Shown piece by piece: positions 27,644-36,989 of a stretch of DNA of 64,000 nt. Positions within the stretch are counted from its first letter, which is position 1; the number at the start of each line of letters is the position of its first letter. The stretch spans positions 62,001 through 126,000 of the forward strand of contig NZ_JAMTCD010000005.1 of NCBI RefSeq assembly GCF_025370255.1, read 5' to 3'. The DNA comes from Shewanella holmiensis (GTDB lineage Bacteria; Pseudomonadota; Gammaproteobacteria; Enterobacterales; Shewanellaceae). The notes under the pieces are model-generated. The model worked only from the letters and a program-made list of their open reading frames with translations. It ran no database searches and was not told the DNA's origin. The position numbers and the translations under genes are program-made.

Positions 27644-28071
27644 TGAAAGGCATACTCAGTATTGAAATGGACATGGTGATCCCTTTCCACGATGTGGATT
27701 CTATGGGCATCACTTGGCACGGTAATTACCTGCGCTACTTTGAAGTGGCGCGTTGTAAGCTATTAGATAAACTTGATTATAACTACCGTCAAATGCAAGC
27801 GTCAGGGTTTGCCTGGCCAGTAGTAGACCTACAGGTTAAATATGTTAAAAGCAGCAGTTTTGATCAACTCATTACCGTTAAAGCCGCTATTATTGAGTGG
27901 GAAAATCGCTTAAAAATCAATTATCAAATTATTGATACCCACACAGGGCAACGCATTACTAAGGGATATACTATTCAAGCGGCCGTTGATATGACTACCG
28001 AAGAACTGTGCTTCATCACCCCTGACGTCTTTCAAGACAAAATCAAGCCCTGGCTAAGCGCTAATGAATAA
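27643..28071 (+). CDS. apeK: YbgC/4-hydroxybenzoyl-CoA-type thioesterase (ApeK-like)
   Basis: 142 residues from ATG 27643 (TAATG overlap). The hotdog signature is FHDVDSMGITWHGNYLRYFE, with the catalytic Asp in the DxDxxG position. It probably hydrolyses an acyl thioester, releasing or editing ACP-bound intermediates. It overlaps the LolA-like gene by 8 bp. Confidence 0.82.
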   Translation: MKGILSIEMDMVIPFHDVDSMGITWHGNYLRYFEVARCKLLDKLDYNYRQMQASGFAWPVVDLQVKYVKSSSFDQLITVKAAIIEWENRLKINYQIIDTHTGQRITKGYTIQAAVDMTTEELCFITPDVFQDKIKPWLSANE

Positions 28072-28930
28072 GCCAAAGCGAGTGGTACGCTGGATTAACA
28101 AACTCATTGTTATTATGCAATGTGGCCTAATTGCCGTGTTTTTGTTGCTATTGATTACCCAATTTACGCCATCACAGGCTGCTGACATGACTTATGCGCA
28201 AACCGAGCAAAAGCCAAAGGATGTACTTTTGACTCCCCCCGCTGATTTAGCAAGTGTATTTGATAGTCCCGCCAGTGAACAAGATTTACAGCAACTGGCT
28301 AATCAGGTGTCTTTAACACACGAAAATACCCAAGGCTTGTTTGAACAAACCCGTCATTTAGCAGTATTAAAAAGACCATTGAGCAGCCATGGGACGTTTG
28401 CATTTAATCCCAATTTAGGTATGGTTTGGCATCAACAAGCCCCTTTTGTCACCACCATGGTAATGCACAAGCAACAGCTAACCACCATAGATGGCAATGG
28501 TAATATTTCGCACTCTACCGCCAAAAATGCACAATCAGCTAATCCGCTGATGCAGCAAATCCCACTGTTAATGCAACATTTACTCAGCGGTGATTTAATG
28601 GCATTACAAGATGATTTTTCGATGTTTTATCTTGCATCCGATGCCAATAGCACCGAATTATGGACCTTAGGTTTGCTCGCAAAAGACCCACGTTTACAAC
28701 AAGCGTTAGGTAAACTCATCATTCAAGGTCAACAGCAAATCAATCGTATTGTGATGTTAAATCAAGCTTCGGCTCAGCAAGCTGATCGTCTCGATATCAC
28801 CGACATTCAATTCAACCAGGTTAATCATCTGCCATTAAACGTAGAAAATGCCGCCTGGTTCGATATGGTCAATGTCACCCCCGCACCGCCTACAACCACA
28901 GAAAAAACCAGCCCTGTGACAACGCAATAA
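28064..28930 (+). CDS. LolA-like outer-membrane carrier protein (ApeL-like)
   Basis: 288 residues. After a basic N-terminus there is a signal-anchor or signal peptide (about 15-40) ending near SQAADM, then a LolA/LolB-type beta domain with LKRPLSSHGTFAFNPNLGMVW resembling the LolA strand start. It would shuttle the lipid-linked pigment across the periplasm between the MMPL exporter and the outer membrane. Role by family and context. The stop overlaps the exporter start by 1 bp. Confidence 0.78.
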   Translation: MNKPKRVVRWINKLIVIMQCGLIAVFLLLLITQFTPSQAADMTYAQTEQKPKDVLLTPPADLASVFDSPASEQDLQQLANQVSLTHENTQGLFEQTRHLAVLKRPLSSHGTFAFNPNLGMVWHQQAPFVTTMVMHKQQLTTIDGNGNISHSTAKNAQSANPLMQQIPLLMQHLLSGDLMALQDDFSMFYLASDANSTELWTLGLLAKDPRLQQALGKLIIQGQQQINRIVMLNQASAQQADRLDITDIQFNQVNHLPLNVENAAWFDMVNVTPAPPTTTEKTSPVTTQ

Positions 28931-31308
28931 TGAGTGTCAAACCAGTAAAAACTCACCTTTTTACAGCCAAATGGCGTTTTGCTATATGGTGCCTGCTATT
29001 TAGCAGTGTAGTGGTGTATGGCGTAAATTTATGGCAATCAGGTGCAAAAGTTCAAAGTGACATATTGGCAATGCTGCCACATTTACAACAGGATGAATTA
29101 ACCCATAACGCACTTCAACAAGTGGAGAATCGTTTAGCGAATCAGGTTTATATTGCTATTGTGTCTTCGCAAAAACAGACCGCGATTAACGCAGCAAAAA
29201 CACTGATTCACCAGCTTAAACACGACCCTCAACAAGCCTTTAGCCAGGTAACCAGCGCCAGTGATAGCGATATCAATGCTTTAGGTAAATGGTATTTTGA
29301 CCATCGCTTTAAACTACTCACTGCAGACCAGCAACATGCACTTACCACTAGGCAACTCGATGGGTTAATTGCTAAAGCGCAGCAACAACTTTACAGTGCA
29401 TTTGGCTTCGCCAATAGCCAGTTGATAAGTCAGGACCCTTTACTGCTGTTTAGCGATAACATGCTGGCCTTAACAGCCTCATCGTCACTAAGTCAGGAAC
29501 AGGGTATTTTATTTAATCAGCAAGCGAATCAGACCGCCGCAATTGTTATCGCTAAAGGGGCACAAAGTGCATTTAATCCCAATGCACAGCAGCAACAGTT
29601 AGCAGCCCTCAATCATGCCTTTGCTGCCGTTGCCGGAGCAGATGTGCAAATTTTAAAAGCAGGTGCACTGTTCCACGCTCAAGCGGCTACCGCATCTGCC
29701 AAGCAGGAAATTACCTTTATTGGCGGTTTATCGCTTATTGGCGTGGTGATCCTGGTCTGGCTTGGATTTCGCACTCTAATGCCACTGCATTTAGCCTTAC
29801 TCACTTTATCGAGTGGATTGGTGTTTGCGTTAGTCACCACGCTAAGTTTATTCAATGAATTACATCTACTTACGCTAGTGTTCGGCACCAGCCTTATTGG
29901 TATTGCCATCGATTACAGTTTTCATTTTTACTGTGAGAAACTCAGCCAGCCACAACAAAATGCCCAACAGGTCATCGACAATATTCTGCCTGCGATGACG
30001 CTTGCATTAGCCACTAGCTCGCTGGCCTTTATCGGTATTGGCTTTACGCCGTTTCCTGGCATGCAACAAGTGGCGGTATTTTGTGCCTCAGGGTTATTCG
30101 GCGCTTACATTACCTTAGTGTTGGCATTTCCACTGCTGGCAAACAAGCCCTTAAAGCCTTCAAATGCCTTAAACTGGGCACAATATTATTTACATTTAGT
30201 GATAAAGATATCCGCTAAACCTGTCATCAATCGAGTGGTGTTTTGTATCATAGGATTAGTGTGTTTTGCTGGGCTTTTACAGTTACAACATAACGATGAC
30301 ATACGCTATTTACAACAAAGTCCACAGCAGATCACTGATGAAGAAAACCAACTCAGACATTGGCTTAGTGGCGGCACAGATAATCAGTTTATTTTAGTCA
30401 GTGCTGAAAATGAAACCTCTCTTTTAGAAGCTTTGCATCAACTGACACCCACTTTAGACTTGGCTGTTAACCAAGGTGAGCTAAATCATTTCTTTAGCAT
30501 AGCGACTCTACTACCAAGCTTTTCACAGCAACAACAAAACTATCAATTACAAGGACTGATTTATCAGCAAAACTTACCCCATATTATTGATCAGTTAGGA
30601 TTAAATGATGATACAGGCTTATTAAATCAGTCACTATTGACGGCTTACTTAGAAGCGCAACCCGCCAATTTAACCCCAAATGCGTTACTCGCATTTGGTG
30701 ACAGCGCATTAAAAGACTTATGGCTGACGCCAACTAACAAAGGAAGCGTTGGGGCTATAGTGCTATTAACCGGAATCAACAAACTAGATGAATTAACAAC
30801 GCGCATTAATCACACCCAGCTTAGCGATGCCAAGGTTAAACTGGTAGATAAAGTGGGCGACATTTCCAATTTAATGGGCCAATATCGCCAATTTACCATG
30901 CTGCTGCTATTGGGCGTGTTGGTCATTGCTTGTATCATATTTTGTATCAAATACCCGATTAAATTAGCTTTGGCCGTTATCGGAGTACCAACACTGGCGA
31001 TCATTTTAACATTAAGCAGTTTAGGGCTTTTGGGCTCCCCTTTTAGCCTATTTCATGCACTGGCTCTCATATTAGTGCTAGGGATTGGCATAGACTACAG
31101 CTTGTTTTTTGCCGAAGCGAAACACACTAGCCAAGGTGTGATGATGGCGATATTTATGTCGGCTTGCTCAACGTTACTTGCCTTTGGTTTATTAGCCTTT
31201 AGCCAAACCAACGCCATCCATTTTTTTGGCTTAACCCTATTACTTGGGATCGGCTATGCCTTTTTACTTGCCCCCTTTATGACATTGATAACAAGGAAAA
31301 TGCGTTAA
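28930..31308 (+). CDS. MMPL/RND-type exporter (ApeM-like)
   Basis: 792 residues with two matching halves. Each has one membrane helix, a large periplasmic domain and a five-helix bundle, the MMPL layout. The proton-relay aspartates lie in the duplicated motifs GIAIDYSFHFY and GIGIDYSLFFAEA. It probably moves the lipid-linked aryl polyene out of the inner membrane to the LolA-like carrier. There is one base between its stop and the next start. Confidence 0.88.
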   Translation: MSVKPVKTHLFTAKWRFAIWCLLFSSVVVYGVNLWQSGAKVQSDILAMLPHLQQDELTHNALQQVENRLANQVYIAIVSSQKQTAINAAKTLIHQLKHDPQQAFSQVTSASDSDINALGKWYFDHRFKLLTADQQHALTTRQLDGLIAKAQQQLYSAFGFANSQLISQDPLLLFSDNMLALTASSSLSQEQGILFNQQANQTAAIVIAKGAQSAFNPNAQQQQLAALNHAFAAVAGADVQILKAGALFHAQAATASAKQEITFIGGLSLIGVVILVWLGFRTLMPLHLALLTLSSGLVFALVTTLSLFNELHLLTLVFGTSLIGIAIDYSFHFYCEKLSQPQQNAQQVIDNILPAMTLALATSSLAFIGIGFTPFPGMQQVAVFCASGLFGAYITLVLAFPLLANKPLKPSNALNWAQYYLHLVIKISAKPVINRVVFCIIGLVCFAGLLQLQHNDDIRYLQQSPQQITDEENQLRHWLSGGTDNQFILVSAENETSLLEALHQLTPTLDLAVNQGELNHFFSIATLLPSFSQQQQNYQLQGLIYQQNLPHIIDQLGLNDDTGLLNQSLLTAYLEAQPANLTPNALLAFGDSALKDLWLTPTNKGSVGAIVLLTGINKLDELTTRINHTQLSDAKVKLVDKVGDISNLMGQYRQFTMLLLLGVLVIACIIFCIKYPIKLALAVIGVPTLAIILTLSSLGLLGSPFSLFHALALILVLGIGIDYSLFFAEAKHTSQGVMMAIFMSACSTLLAFGLLAFSQTNAIHFFGLTLLLGIGYAFLLAPFMTLITRKMR

Positions 31309-31309
31309 C

Positions 31310-32569
31310 ATGCACAGCGAATCGTTAAACTCAATCAACAACTTGGACGTTGATGTTGCCATTATTGGCGCGGGCCCTTCTGGTGCTATTGCGGCCAGCC
31401 TGCTACATCAGCAAGGTAAAAAAGTGTTAGTGTTAGAAAAGCAGTATTTCCCACGATTTTCGATTGGTGAAAGCTTATTGCCTTGTTGCATGCAATTTAT
31501 CGAACAAGCAGGAATGATAGATGCGGTTAAAGATGCTGGATTCCAGTTTAAAAACGGGGCGGCATTTCGTTATCAGGATCAATACACCACTTTCAACTTT
31601 ACCGACAAATTTACAGCAGGTCCTGGCACGACATTTCAAGTCCAGCGCGGACAATTTGATAAAATTCTGGCAGATACAGCCGTAAAACAAGGCGTAAATA
31701 TTCATTACGGTCATACGGTGACGCAAGTCGATTTGCATGCTGATCCCGTATTACAGGTTACCGATGATAATGGCGCCGCCTATCAGGTTAATGCCAAATT
31801 TATTTTAGATGCCAGTGGCTTTGGTCGCGTTTTACCGCGTTTACTGAATCTTGAAAAACCCTCAAATTTACCTTCACGCAGCGCCATCTTTACCCATATT
31901 GAAGATAATATTGATGATCCCACATTCGACCGAAACAAAATCCTGATCAGTGTGCACCCACATCATAAAGATATCTGGTACTGGTTGATCCCATTCAGCA
32001 ATAATCGTTGTTCTATTGGTGTGGTCGGTGAACCGCATTTACTGCAACATCTTCAAGGCACTTTAGAACAGCAATTATTCGCTATTGTGAATGAAGAGCC
32101 CGGCCTGAAACGTTTACTGGCGAATGCTAACATTGTTCAGGAGTGCGCCACTTTAAAAGGCTATTCCGCCAATGTCAGCACACTTGCTACTACCAAATTT
32201 GCCCTCCTTGGTAATGCCGGTGAATTTTTGGACCCAGTATTTTCTTCAGGCGTGACCATTGCAATGCAGTCTGCCGCTATGGCCGTTGAAAGCTTATTAA
32301 AACAGTTAGATGGTGAAGCAGTAGATTGGCAGCAGGACTATGCAGAACCTTTGATGAAAGGGGTGAATACTTTTAGAACCTATGTTCAAGCTTGGTATGA
32401 CGGCCGCTTCCAAGACGTGATTTTTTACCAGCATGGCAACCCCAAAATCAAACAGATGATCTGTTCAATTTTAGCTGGCTATGCTTGGGACGCTAGCAAT
32501 CCGTTTGTGGCTGAATCTGAGCGACGCTTAAATACTATCGTTGCCTTATGTCGCGAAACCGCTGCATAA
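31310..32569 (+). CDS. FAD-dependent enzyme with flavin-dependent halogenase signatures
   Basis: 419 residues. The Rossmann motif is GAGPSG at 20-25. GESLLP at 53-58 is followed 28 residues after Gly53 by Lys81, the expected place of the halogenase catalytic lysine. WYWLIP at 223-228 is an exact WxWxIP motif, and FLDPVFSSG at 306-314 matches FxxPxxSxG. These are the known signatures of flavin-dependent halogenases, of the PltA-like group acting on carrier-bound aromatics. I infer halogenation of the aryl head, possibly bromination in sea water. A plain FAD oxidoreductase is the alternative. No flavin reductase is encoded nearby. Confidence 0.75.
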   Translation: MHSESLNSINNLDVDVAIIGAGPSGAIAASLLHQQGKKVLVLEKQYFPRFSIGESLLPCCMQFIEQAGMIDAVKDAGFQFKNGAAFRYQDQYTTFNFTDKFTAGPGTTFQVQRGQFDKILADTAVKQGVNIHYGHTVTQVDLHADPVLQVTDDNGAAYQVNAKFILDASGFGRVLPRLLNLEKPSNLPSRSAIFTHIEDNIDDPTFDRNKILISVHPHHKDIWYWLIPFSNNRCSIGVVGEPHLLQHLQGTLEQQLFAIVNEEPGLKRLLANANIVQECATLKGYSANVSTLATTKFALLGNAGEFLDPVFSSGVTIAMQSAAMAVESLLKQLDGEAVDWQQDYAEPLMKGVNTFRTYVQAWYDGRFQDVIFYQHGNPKIKQMICSILAGYAWDASNPFVAESERRLNTIVALCRETAA

Positions 32570-32655
32570 TTGGTATCACTGATGTGCCAAGCTAAATGTC
32601 ATTGGATCAGGGTTCTATAACCCCCGATATCAACCGAAGATTGAATAACAAATTG

Positions 32656-33249
32656 ATGATAAAGACTCATTACCGCTTACCACTATTGTGCGGATTACTG
32701 CTATGTGCATTGTTGCTAAGCGGTTGCAGCCAGCAATTTCAGCGACAAACCTGTGTCGCCTTGTCTGAAGCGCTGAGCTATTGCTTAGCGCCGATAAACG
32801 AGCAAGTTGAACAGGGCGCACATAGCCAAACGGTGCAATTTAGCCATGATGGTCAAACACATCAATTAATAACTGAATTACAGATAGATAAAAACACCAT
32901 GACACTGGTAGGTTTAGCTCCTTTGGGTCAACCACTGTTCACAATTGTCTACGATGGTCATCGCTTAATTAGTCAGCAAAGCAATTTGCTCGGAAAGGAT
33001 TTTAAAGCAGAATACCTAATGGCCATTTTGCAGTTAGTGTACTGGCCAACCGATGTGATCAATCAACATTTATCGGCGGGTAGCTGGCAGCAGCATCCTT
33101 GTCAGTTGGTATTATGCCGTCAACTCACCGCAGATAATAATGACGTAGTGTTGAACGCCGAGTATAGCCAAATTGTGCCATGGCAAGCGGCCATCGATAT
33201 TCACATCATACAAGCCGATGTGCAGATTATGATTCAAGCGTTACAATAA
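32656..33249 (+). CDS. DUF3261 outer-membrane lipoprotein (ApeN-like)
   Basis: 197 residues from ATG 32656. The signal peptide ends in the lipobox LLLSGC with Cys24, so it is a lipoprotein. DUF3261 proteins are regular members of aryl polyene clusters and resemble LolB in position, which suggests receipt of cargo at the outer membrane (inference). No good ribosome-binding site is visible. ATG 32596 would add 20 residues before the signal peptide and is unlikely. The 86-bp gap upstream is the largest in the operon. Confidence 0.75.
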   Translation: MIKTHYRLPLLCGLLLCALLLSGCSQQFQRQTCVALSEALSYCLAPINEQVEQGAHSQTVQFSHDGQTHQLITELQIDKNTMTLVGLAPLGQPLFTIVYDGHRLISQQSNLLGKDFKAEYLMAILQLVYWPTDVINQHLSAGSWQQHPCQLVLCRQLTADNNDVVLNAEYSQIVPWQAAIDIHIIQADVQIMIQALQ

Positions 33250-33300
33250 ACGCCCCTAATTAAATCGCCAATAGATATAAACAACGCTGAAGATAACAAC

Positions 33301-34509
33301 ATGACAGGTATAGGCATCACACACATAGGATTGTGTACTCCGCTAGGAAATAGCGCAGAGTCCGTGTTAACCAGATTATTGCAGGGCGATACCAGCGCAA
33401 TGCAATGGCGTGACGATTTATTATTTGATAAATCGACATTAGTTGGCGTGGTAAACAACAATGATCTGCTGAGTATTCCAGAACATTTACAAGAGTTTGC
33501 CTGTCGTAACAACCGATTACTTCATACCGCCGCCATGCAAATTAAGGATCAGGTACAAAGTGCAAAGCAGCGTTACGGTGCCCAGCGAATAGGGGTGATT
33601 TTAGGCTCAAGTACTTCAGGTATTTCAAAGGGCGAAACGGCATTAAGGTATCGTGCTGAACATGGCTGTTTTCCGCCTGATTATCATTATTCGCAACAGG
33701 AATTAGGCAGCACCAGTTTTTATTTACAAAAACTATTTGAACTTGAAGGCCCCTGTTACACCATTTCAACCGCCTGCTCTTCCAGCGCGAAAGTTTTTGC
33801 GGCAGCCAAACGTTTATTACAAGCCAACCTTTGCGATATGGTTATTGTGGGCGGAGCAGACAGCTTGTGCCAACTCACTTTAAACGGGTTCAGCGCATTA
33901 GAATCTGTCTCTGCAGGACAATGTAATCCATTCAGTGTTAATCGAGATGGCATAAATATCGGTGAAGGCGCTGTGCTTTTTACCCTTGAAAAAACACCTG
34001 CGCAAGTCCTGCTTGTTGGCGTAGGCGAATCCGCCGATGCTCATCATGTTTCAGCGCCCCACCCGCAGGGCAGCGGAGCCATTACGGCAATGCAGCAAGC
34101 GCTTGCAGATGCCAATATCAGCATAAACGACATCGATTATATTAATCTGCACGGTACCGCGACCCCTAAAAATGATGCGATGGAATCGCGCGCAGTAGCG
34201 ACACTCTTTAAGGATACGATCCCGCCTTGCAGCTCCACCAAACCTTTGGTTGGTCACCTACTTGGTGCTGCAGGGGCGATTGAAGCGGCATTTTGTTATT
34301 TAATATTAAGTGAACTCAATATTCATCAAGCCTTGCCACCACAATTATGGGATGGACAAGTTGATCCTAATGATCCCAGCCTACCTTTAGTGACTCAGGG
34401 GCAAACTGCCAAAAGACTGGATTATGTAATGAGTAATTCATTTGCATTTGGCGGCAGTAATGCCAGTGTTATTTTTGCTAGACAAACTTTACAGGGCCAG
34501 AGTTCATGA
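33301..34509 (+). CDS. apeO: Beta-ketoacyl-ACP synthase, elongating ketosynthase (ApeO-like)
   Basis: 402 residues, a complete ketosynthase with catalytic Cys159 in STACSSSA, His284 in LHGTATP and His319 in VGHLLGAAG. It is expected to pair with the truncated ApeC-like subunit to extend the polyene. The gene has an ATGA overlap with the dehydratase. A role in normal fatty-acid synthesis is unlikely because it lies inside the pigment operon. Confidence 0.88.
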   Translation: MTGIGITHIGLCTPLGNSAESVLTRLLQGDTSAMQWRDDLLFDKSTLVGVVNNNDLLSIPEHLQEFACRNNRLLHTAAMQIKDQVQSAKQRYGAQRIGVILGSSTSGISKGETALRYRAEHGCFPPDYHYSQQELGSTSFYLQKLFELEGPCYTISTACSSSAKVFAAAKRLLQANLCDMVIVGGADSLCQLTLNGFSALESVSAGQCNPFSVNRDGINIGEGAVLFTLEKTPAQVLLVGVGESADAHHVSAPHPQGSGAITAMQQALADANISINDIDYINLHGTATPKNDAMESRAVATLFKDTIPPCSSTKPLVGHLLGAAGAIEAAFCYLILSELNIHQALPPQLWDGQVDPNDPSLPLVTQGQTAKRLDYVMSNSFAFGGSNASVIFARQTLQGQSS

Positions 34510-34988
34510 CAATCGCGACACCTGACTTATTGGCACGTCCTATCAGCGATTTTATCCCGCACCGCGCCCCTATGATTTTGATTGACCACATTGTCAGTCA
34601 TCAGCCAGATAGTTTGATCACCCAAACGCAAATTAGCCCGCAAAGTGCTTACTTTGACGAAATACTGCAAGGGGTGCCCAATTACGTTGGCATTGAATAT
34701 ATGGCTCAAAGCATTGCAGCTCTCGCTGGGGTTGAGGCAATACTGCAAGGACAGCCTATTAAAGTGGGTTTTTTATTGGGCAGCCGTAAACTGCAAATGC
34801 ATCAACACCTTTTTGCCTTAGGCCAAACCTATCGCACTCAAGTGACGCGTTTATATCAAGAAGAGTCTGGCTTAGCAGTATTTGATTGTCAGATATTTCA
34901 TCAAGATACATTAATGGCCCAAGCCAACGTGAATGTCTTTCAACCTGTCGATAGCCTAGCGTACGTCACCAACAGTCATAGCGCTTAA
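34506..34988 (+). CDS. apeP: ApeP-like hotdog dehydratase
   Basis: 160 residues with FIPHRAPMILIDHI at the start, the ApeP/FabA-like signature, and YVGIEYMAQSIAALAG holding the acidic active-site helix. It dehydrates 3-hydroxyacyl-ACP together with ApeI. An upstream overlap of 4 bp and a downstream gap of 17 bp keep it in the operon. Confidence 0.83.
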   Translation: MTIATPDLLARPISDFIPHRAPMILIDHIVSHQPDSLITQTQISPQSAYFDEILQGVPNYVGIEYMAQSIAALAGVEAILQGQPIKVGFLLGSRKLQMHQHLFALGQTYRTQVTRLYQEESGLAVFDCQIFHQDTLMAQANVNVFQPVDSLAYVTNSHSA

Positions 34989-35005
34989 CGTTTTGGAGAA
35001 CCACA

Positions 35006-35731
35006 TTGAATAAAAGAGTTTTAATCACGGGATCAAGCCGTGGTATAGGTAAAGCCATTGCCCTTAAGCTTGCCGCTGCTGGCTATGATATTGCCTTGCA
35101 TTTTCACAGCAATCTTCAAGCCGCTACTGACACCCAGGCAGAATTAGTCGCATGTGGTATTAATGTCAGCTTATTGCAATTTGATGTTGCCGATCGCGCT
35201 GGTGTTAAGCAAGCTATTGAACAAGATATAGCTGAACATGGCGCCTATTATGGCGTGATTTTAAATGCCGGAATTACCCGCGATACAGCCTTTCCAGCGA
35301 TGACTGAACAGGAATGGGATAGCGTCATTCATACTAACTTAGATGGGTTTTATAACGTGATCCATCCAACGGTAATGCCCATGGTACAAAGCCGCAAAGG
35401 CGGTCGCATTATTACTCTAGCATCAGTTTCGGGTATCGCAGGTAACCGCGGACAGGTGAATTACAGCGCCTCTAAAGCAGGGGTTATTGGTGCAACCAAG
35501 GCTTTATCTTTAGAATTAGCAAAGCGAAAAATCACCGTAAATTGTATCGCACCCGGCCTAATTGAAACTGACATGGTCAATGACTTCCCCAAAGAAATGG
35601 TCGATCAAATCGTGCCGATGAAACGTATGGGTAAGCCCTCTGAAATTGCAGGCCTAGCACTATTTTTACTGTCAGACGACGCCGCTTATATTACTCGTCA
35701 GGTGATTTCTGTTAATGGGGGTATGATATGA
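35006..35731 (+). CDS. apeQ: FabG-type 3-ketoacyl-ACP reductase (ApeQ-like)
   Basis: 241 residues, short-chain dehydrogenase. The NADPH motif is TGSSRGIGKA, NAG follows, the catalytic Ser is in ASVSG and the YSASK motif holds the catalytic Tyr and Lys. It reduces the 3-ketoacyl-ACP formed by the ketosynthase. The start is TTG at 35006 with GGAGAA upstream at good spacing. The stop overlaps the next ATG (ATGA). Confidence 0.9.
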   Translation: MNKRVLITGSSRGIGKAIALKLAAAGYDIALHFHSNLQAATDTQAELVACGINVSLLQFDVADRAGVKQAIEQDIAEHGAYYGVILNAGITRDTAFPAMTEQEWDSVIHTNLDGFYNVIHPTVMPMVQSRKGGRIITLASVSGIAGNRGQVNYSASKAGVIGATKALSLELAKRKITVNCIAPGLIETDMVNDFPKEMVDQIVPMKRMGKPSEIAGLALFLLSDDAAYITRQVISVNGGMI

Positions 35732-36957
35732 GCCGCAGAGTGGTGGTAACAGGGATTGGTGGAATTTCAGCCTTAGGCCATAACTGGCAAAGCATTAAAG
35801 CCAGCCTGTTGGCACAAAAAAACTGCGTTGTTCGGATGGATGAATGGGACCGGTACCCAGACTTGAATACGCGTCTAGCCGCACCAGTTACAGACTTTGT
35901 GGTACCTAGTCATTATTCTCGTAAAAAAATTCGCTCAATGGGTCGCGTGTCCCTAATGGCCACTCGCGCCAGTGAATTAGCGTTAGAGGATGCAAACCTA
36001 TTAGAGCATCCTATTTTGACTTCAGGTGACACTGGCGTTGCTTATGGCTCATCTACAGGCAGCACAGATCCCATCATGGGCTTTGGCGATATGCTAAAAA
36101 CAGGCAGTATGACAGGCCTTACAGCTACAAGTTATATCCGCATGATGGCACATACCACAGCGGTAAATATCGGGGTGTTTTTTGGCCTTAAAGGCCGAAT
36201 TCATACCACAAGTAGTGCTTGTACCTCAGCCAGTCAAGGTATTGGTTATGCCTATGAAGCGATAAAATATGGTCATCAAACGGTAATGTTAGCCGGTGGA
36301 GGAGAAGAGCTTTGCCCAACGGAAGCGGTGGTATTTGACACCTTATTTGCCACCAGCACTCAAAATGACACGCCCGCCTTAACACCAAGCCCATTTGATA
36401 AACATCGTGATGGCTTAGTCATAGGTGAAGGTGCCTGTACCTTAATACTGGAAGAGTTAGAGCACGCCAAAGCACGTGGCGCTAAAATCTATGCCGAGTT
36501 GGTCGGGTTTGGCACAAATTCGGATGGTTTACATGTTACCCAACCCAATGCACAAACAATGGAAATTGCTATTCGCTTAGCCCTAAAAGATGCTCAACTG
36601 CATGCCGATGACATTGGCTATGTGAATGCACACGGCACCGCAACAGACAGGGGGGACATTGCTGAAACCACCGCAACCCATGCCGTTTTTGGCAGCAAGA
36701 TGCCAATTTCATCACTAAAAAGTTACACCGGCCATACACTCGGAGCCTGTGGTGCATTAGAGGCTTGGACCAGTATTCAAATGATGAATGAAAATTGGTT
36801 TGCGCCGACGTTGAATCTCACCGAATTAGACCCTGAATGCGCCCCATTAGATTATATTTGTGGTGACATCAGAACGCTGGAAACAGATTATGTAATGAGT
36901 AATAACTTCGCATTTGGCGGCATTAATACCTCATTAATTTTTAAACGCTGGTATTAA
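35728..36957 (+). CDS. apeR: Beta-ketoacyl-ACP synthase, FabF-like (ApeR-like)
   Basis: 409 residues with catalytic Cys165 in SSACTSAS, His302 in AHGTATDRG and His336 in YTGHTLG, so a complete ketosynthase. In aryl polyene systems ApeR is the second ketosynthase and may start the chain from the ACP-bound aryl group. It is the last biosynthetic gene, followed after 32 bp by an exported HEAT-repeat gene. Confidence 0.88.
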   Translation: MSRRVVVTGIGGISALGHNWQSIKASLLAQKNCVVRMDEWDRYPDLNTRLAAPVTDFVVPSHYSRKKIRSMGRVSLMATRASELALEDANLLEHPILTSGDTGVAYGSSTGSTDPIMGFGDMLKTGSMTGLTATSYIRMMAHTTAVNIGVFFGLKGRIHTTSSACTSASQGIGYAYEAIKYGHQTVMLAGGGEELCPTEAVVFDTLFATSTQNDTPALTPSPFDKHRDGLVIGEGACTLILEELEHAKARGAKIYAELVGFGTNSDGLHVTQPNAQTMEIAIRLALKDAQLHADDIGYVNAHGTATDRGDIAETTATHAVFGSKMPISSLKSYTGHTLGACGALEAWTSIQMMNENWFAPTLNLTELDPECAPLDYICGDIRTLETDYVMSNNFAFGGINTSLIFKRWY

Positions 36958-36989
36958 TTCGCTAGCTAACCACCCCATAAGGATATGAA

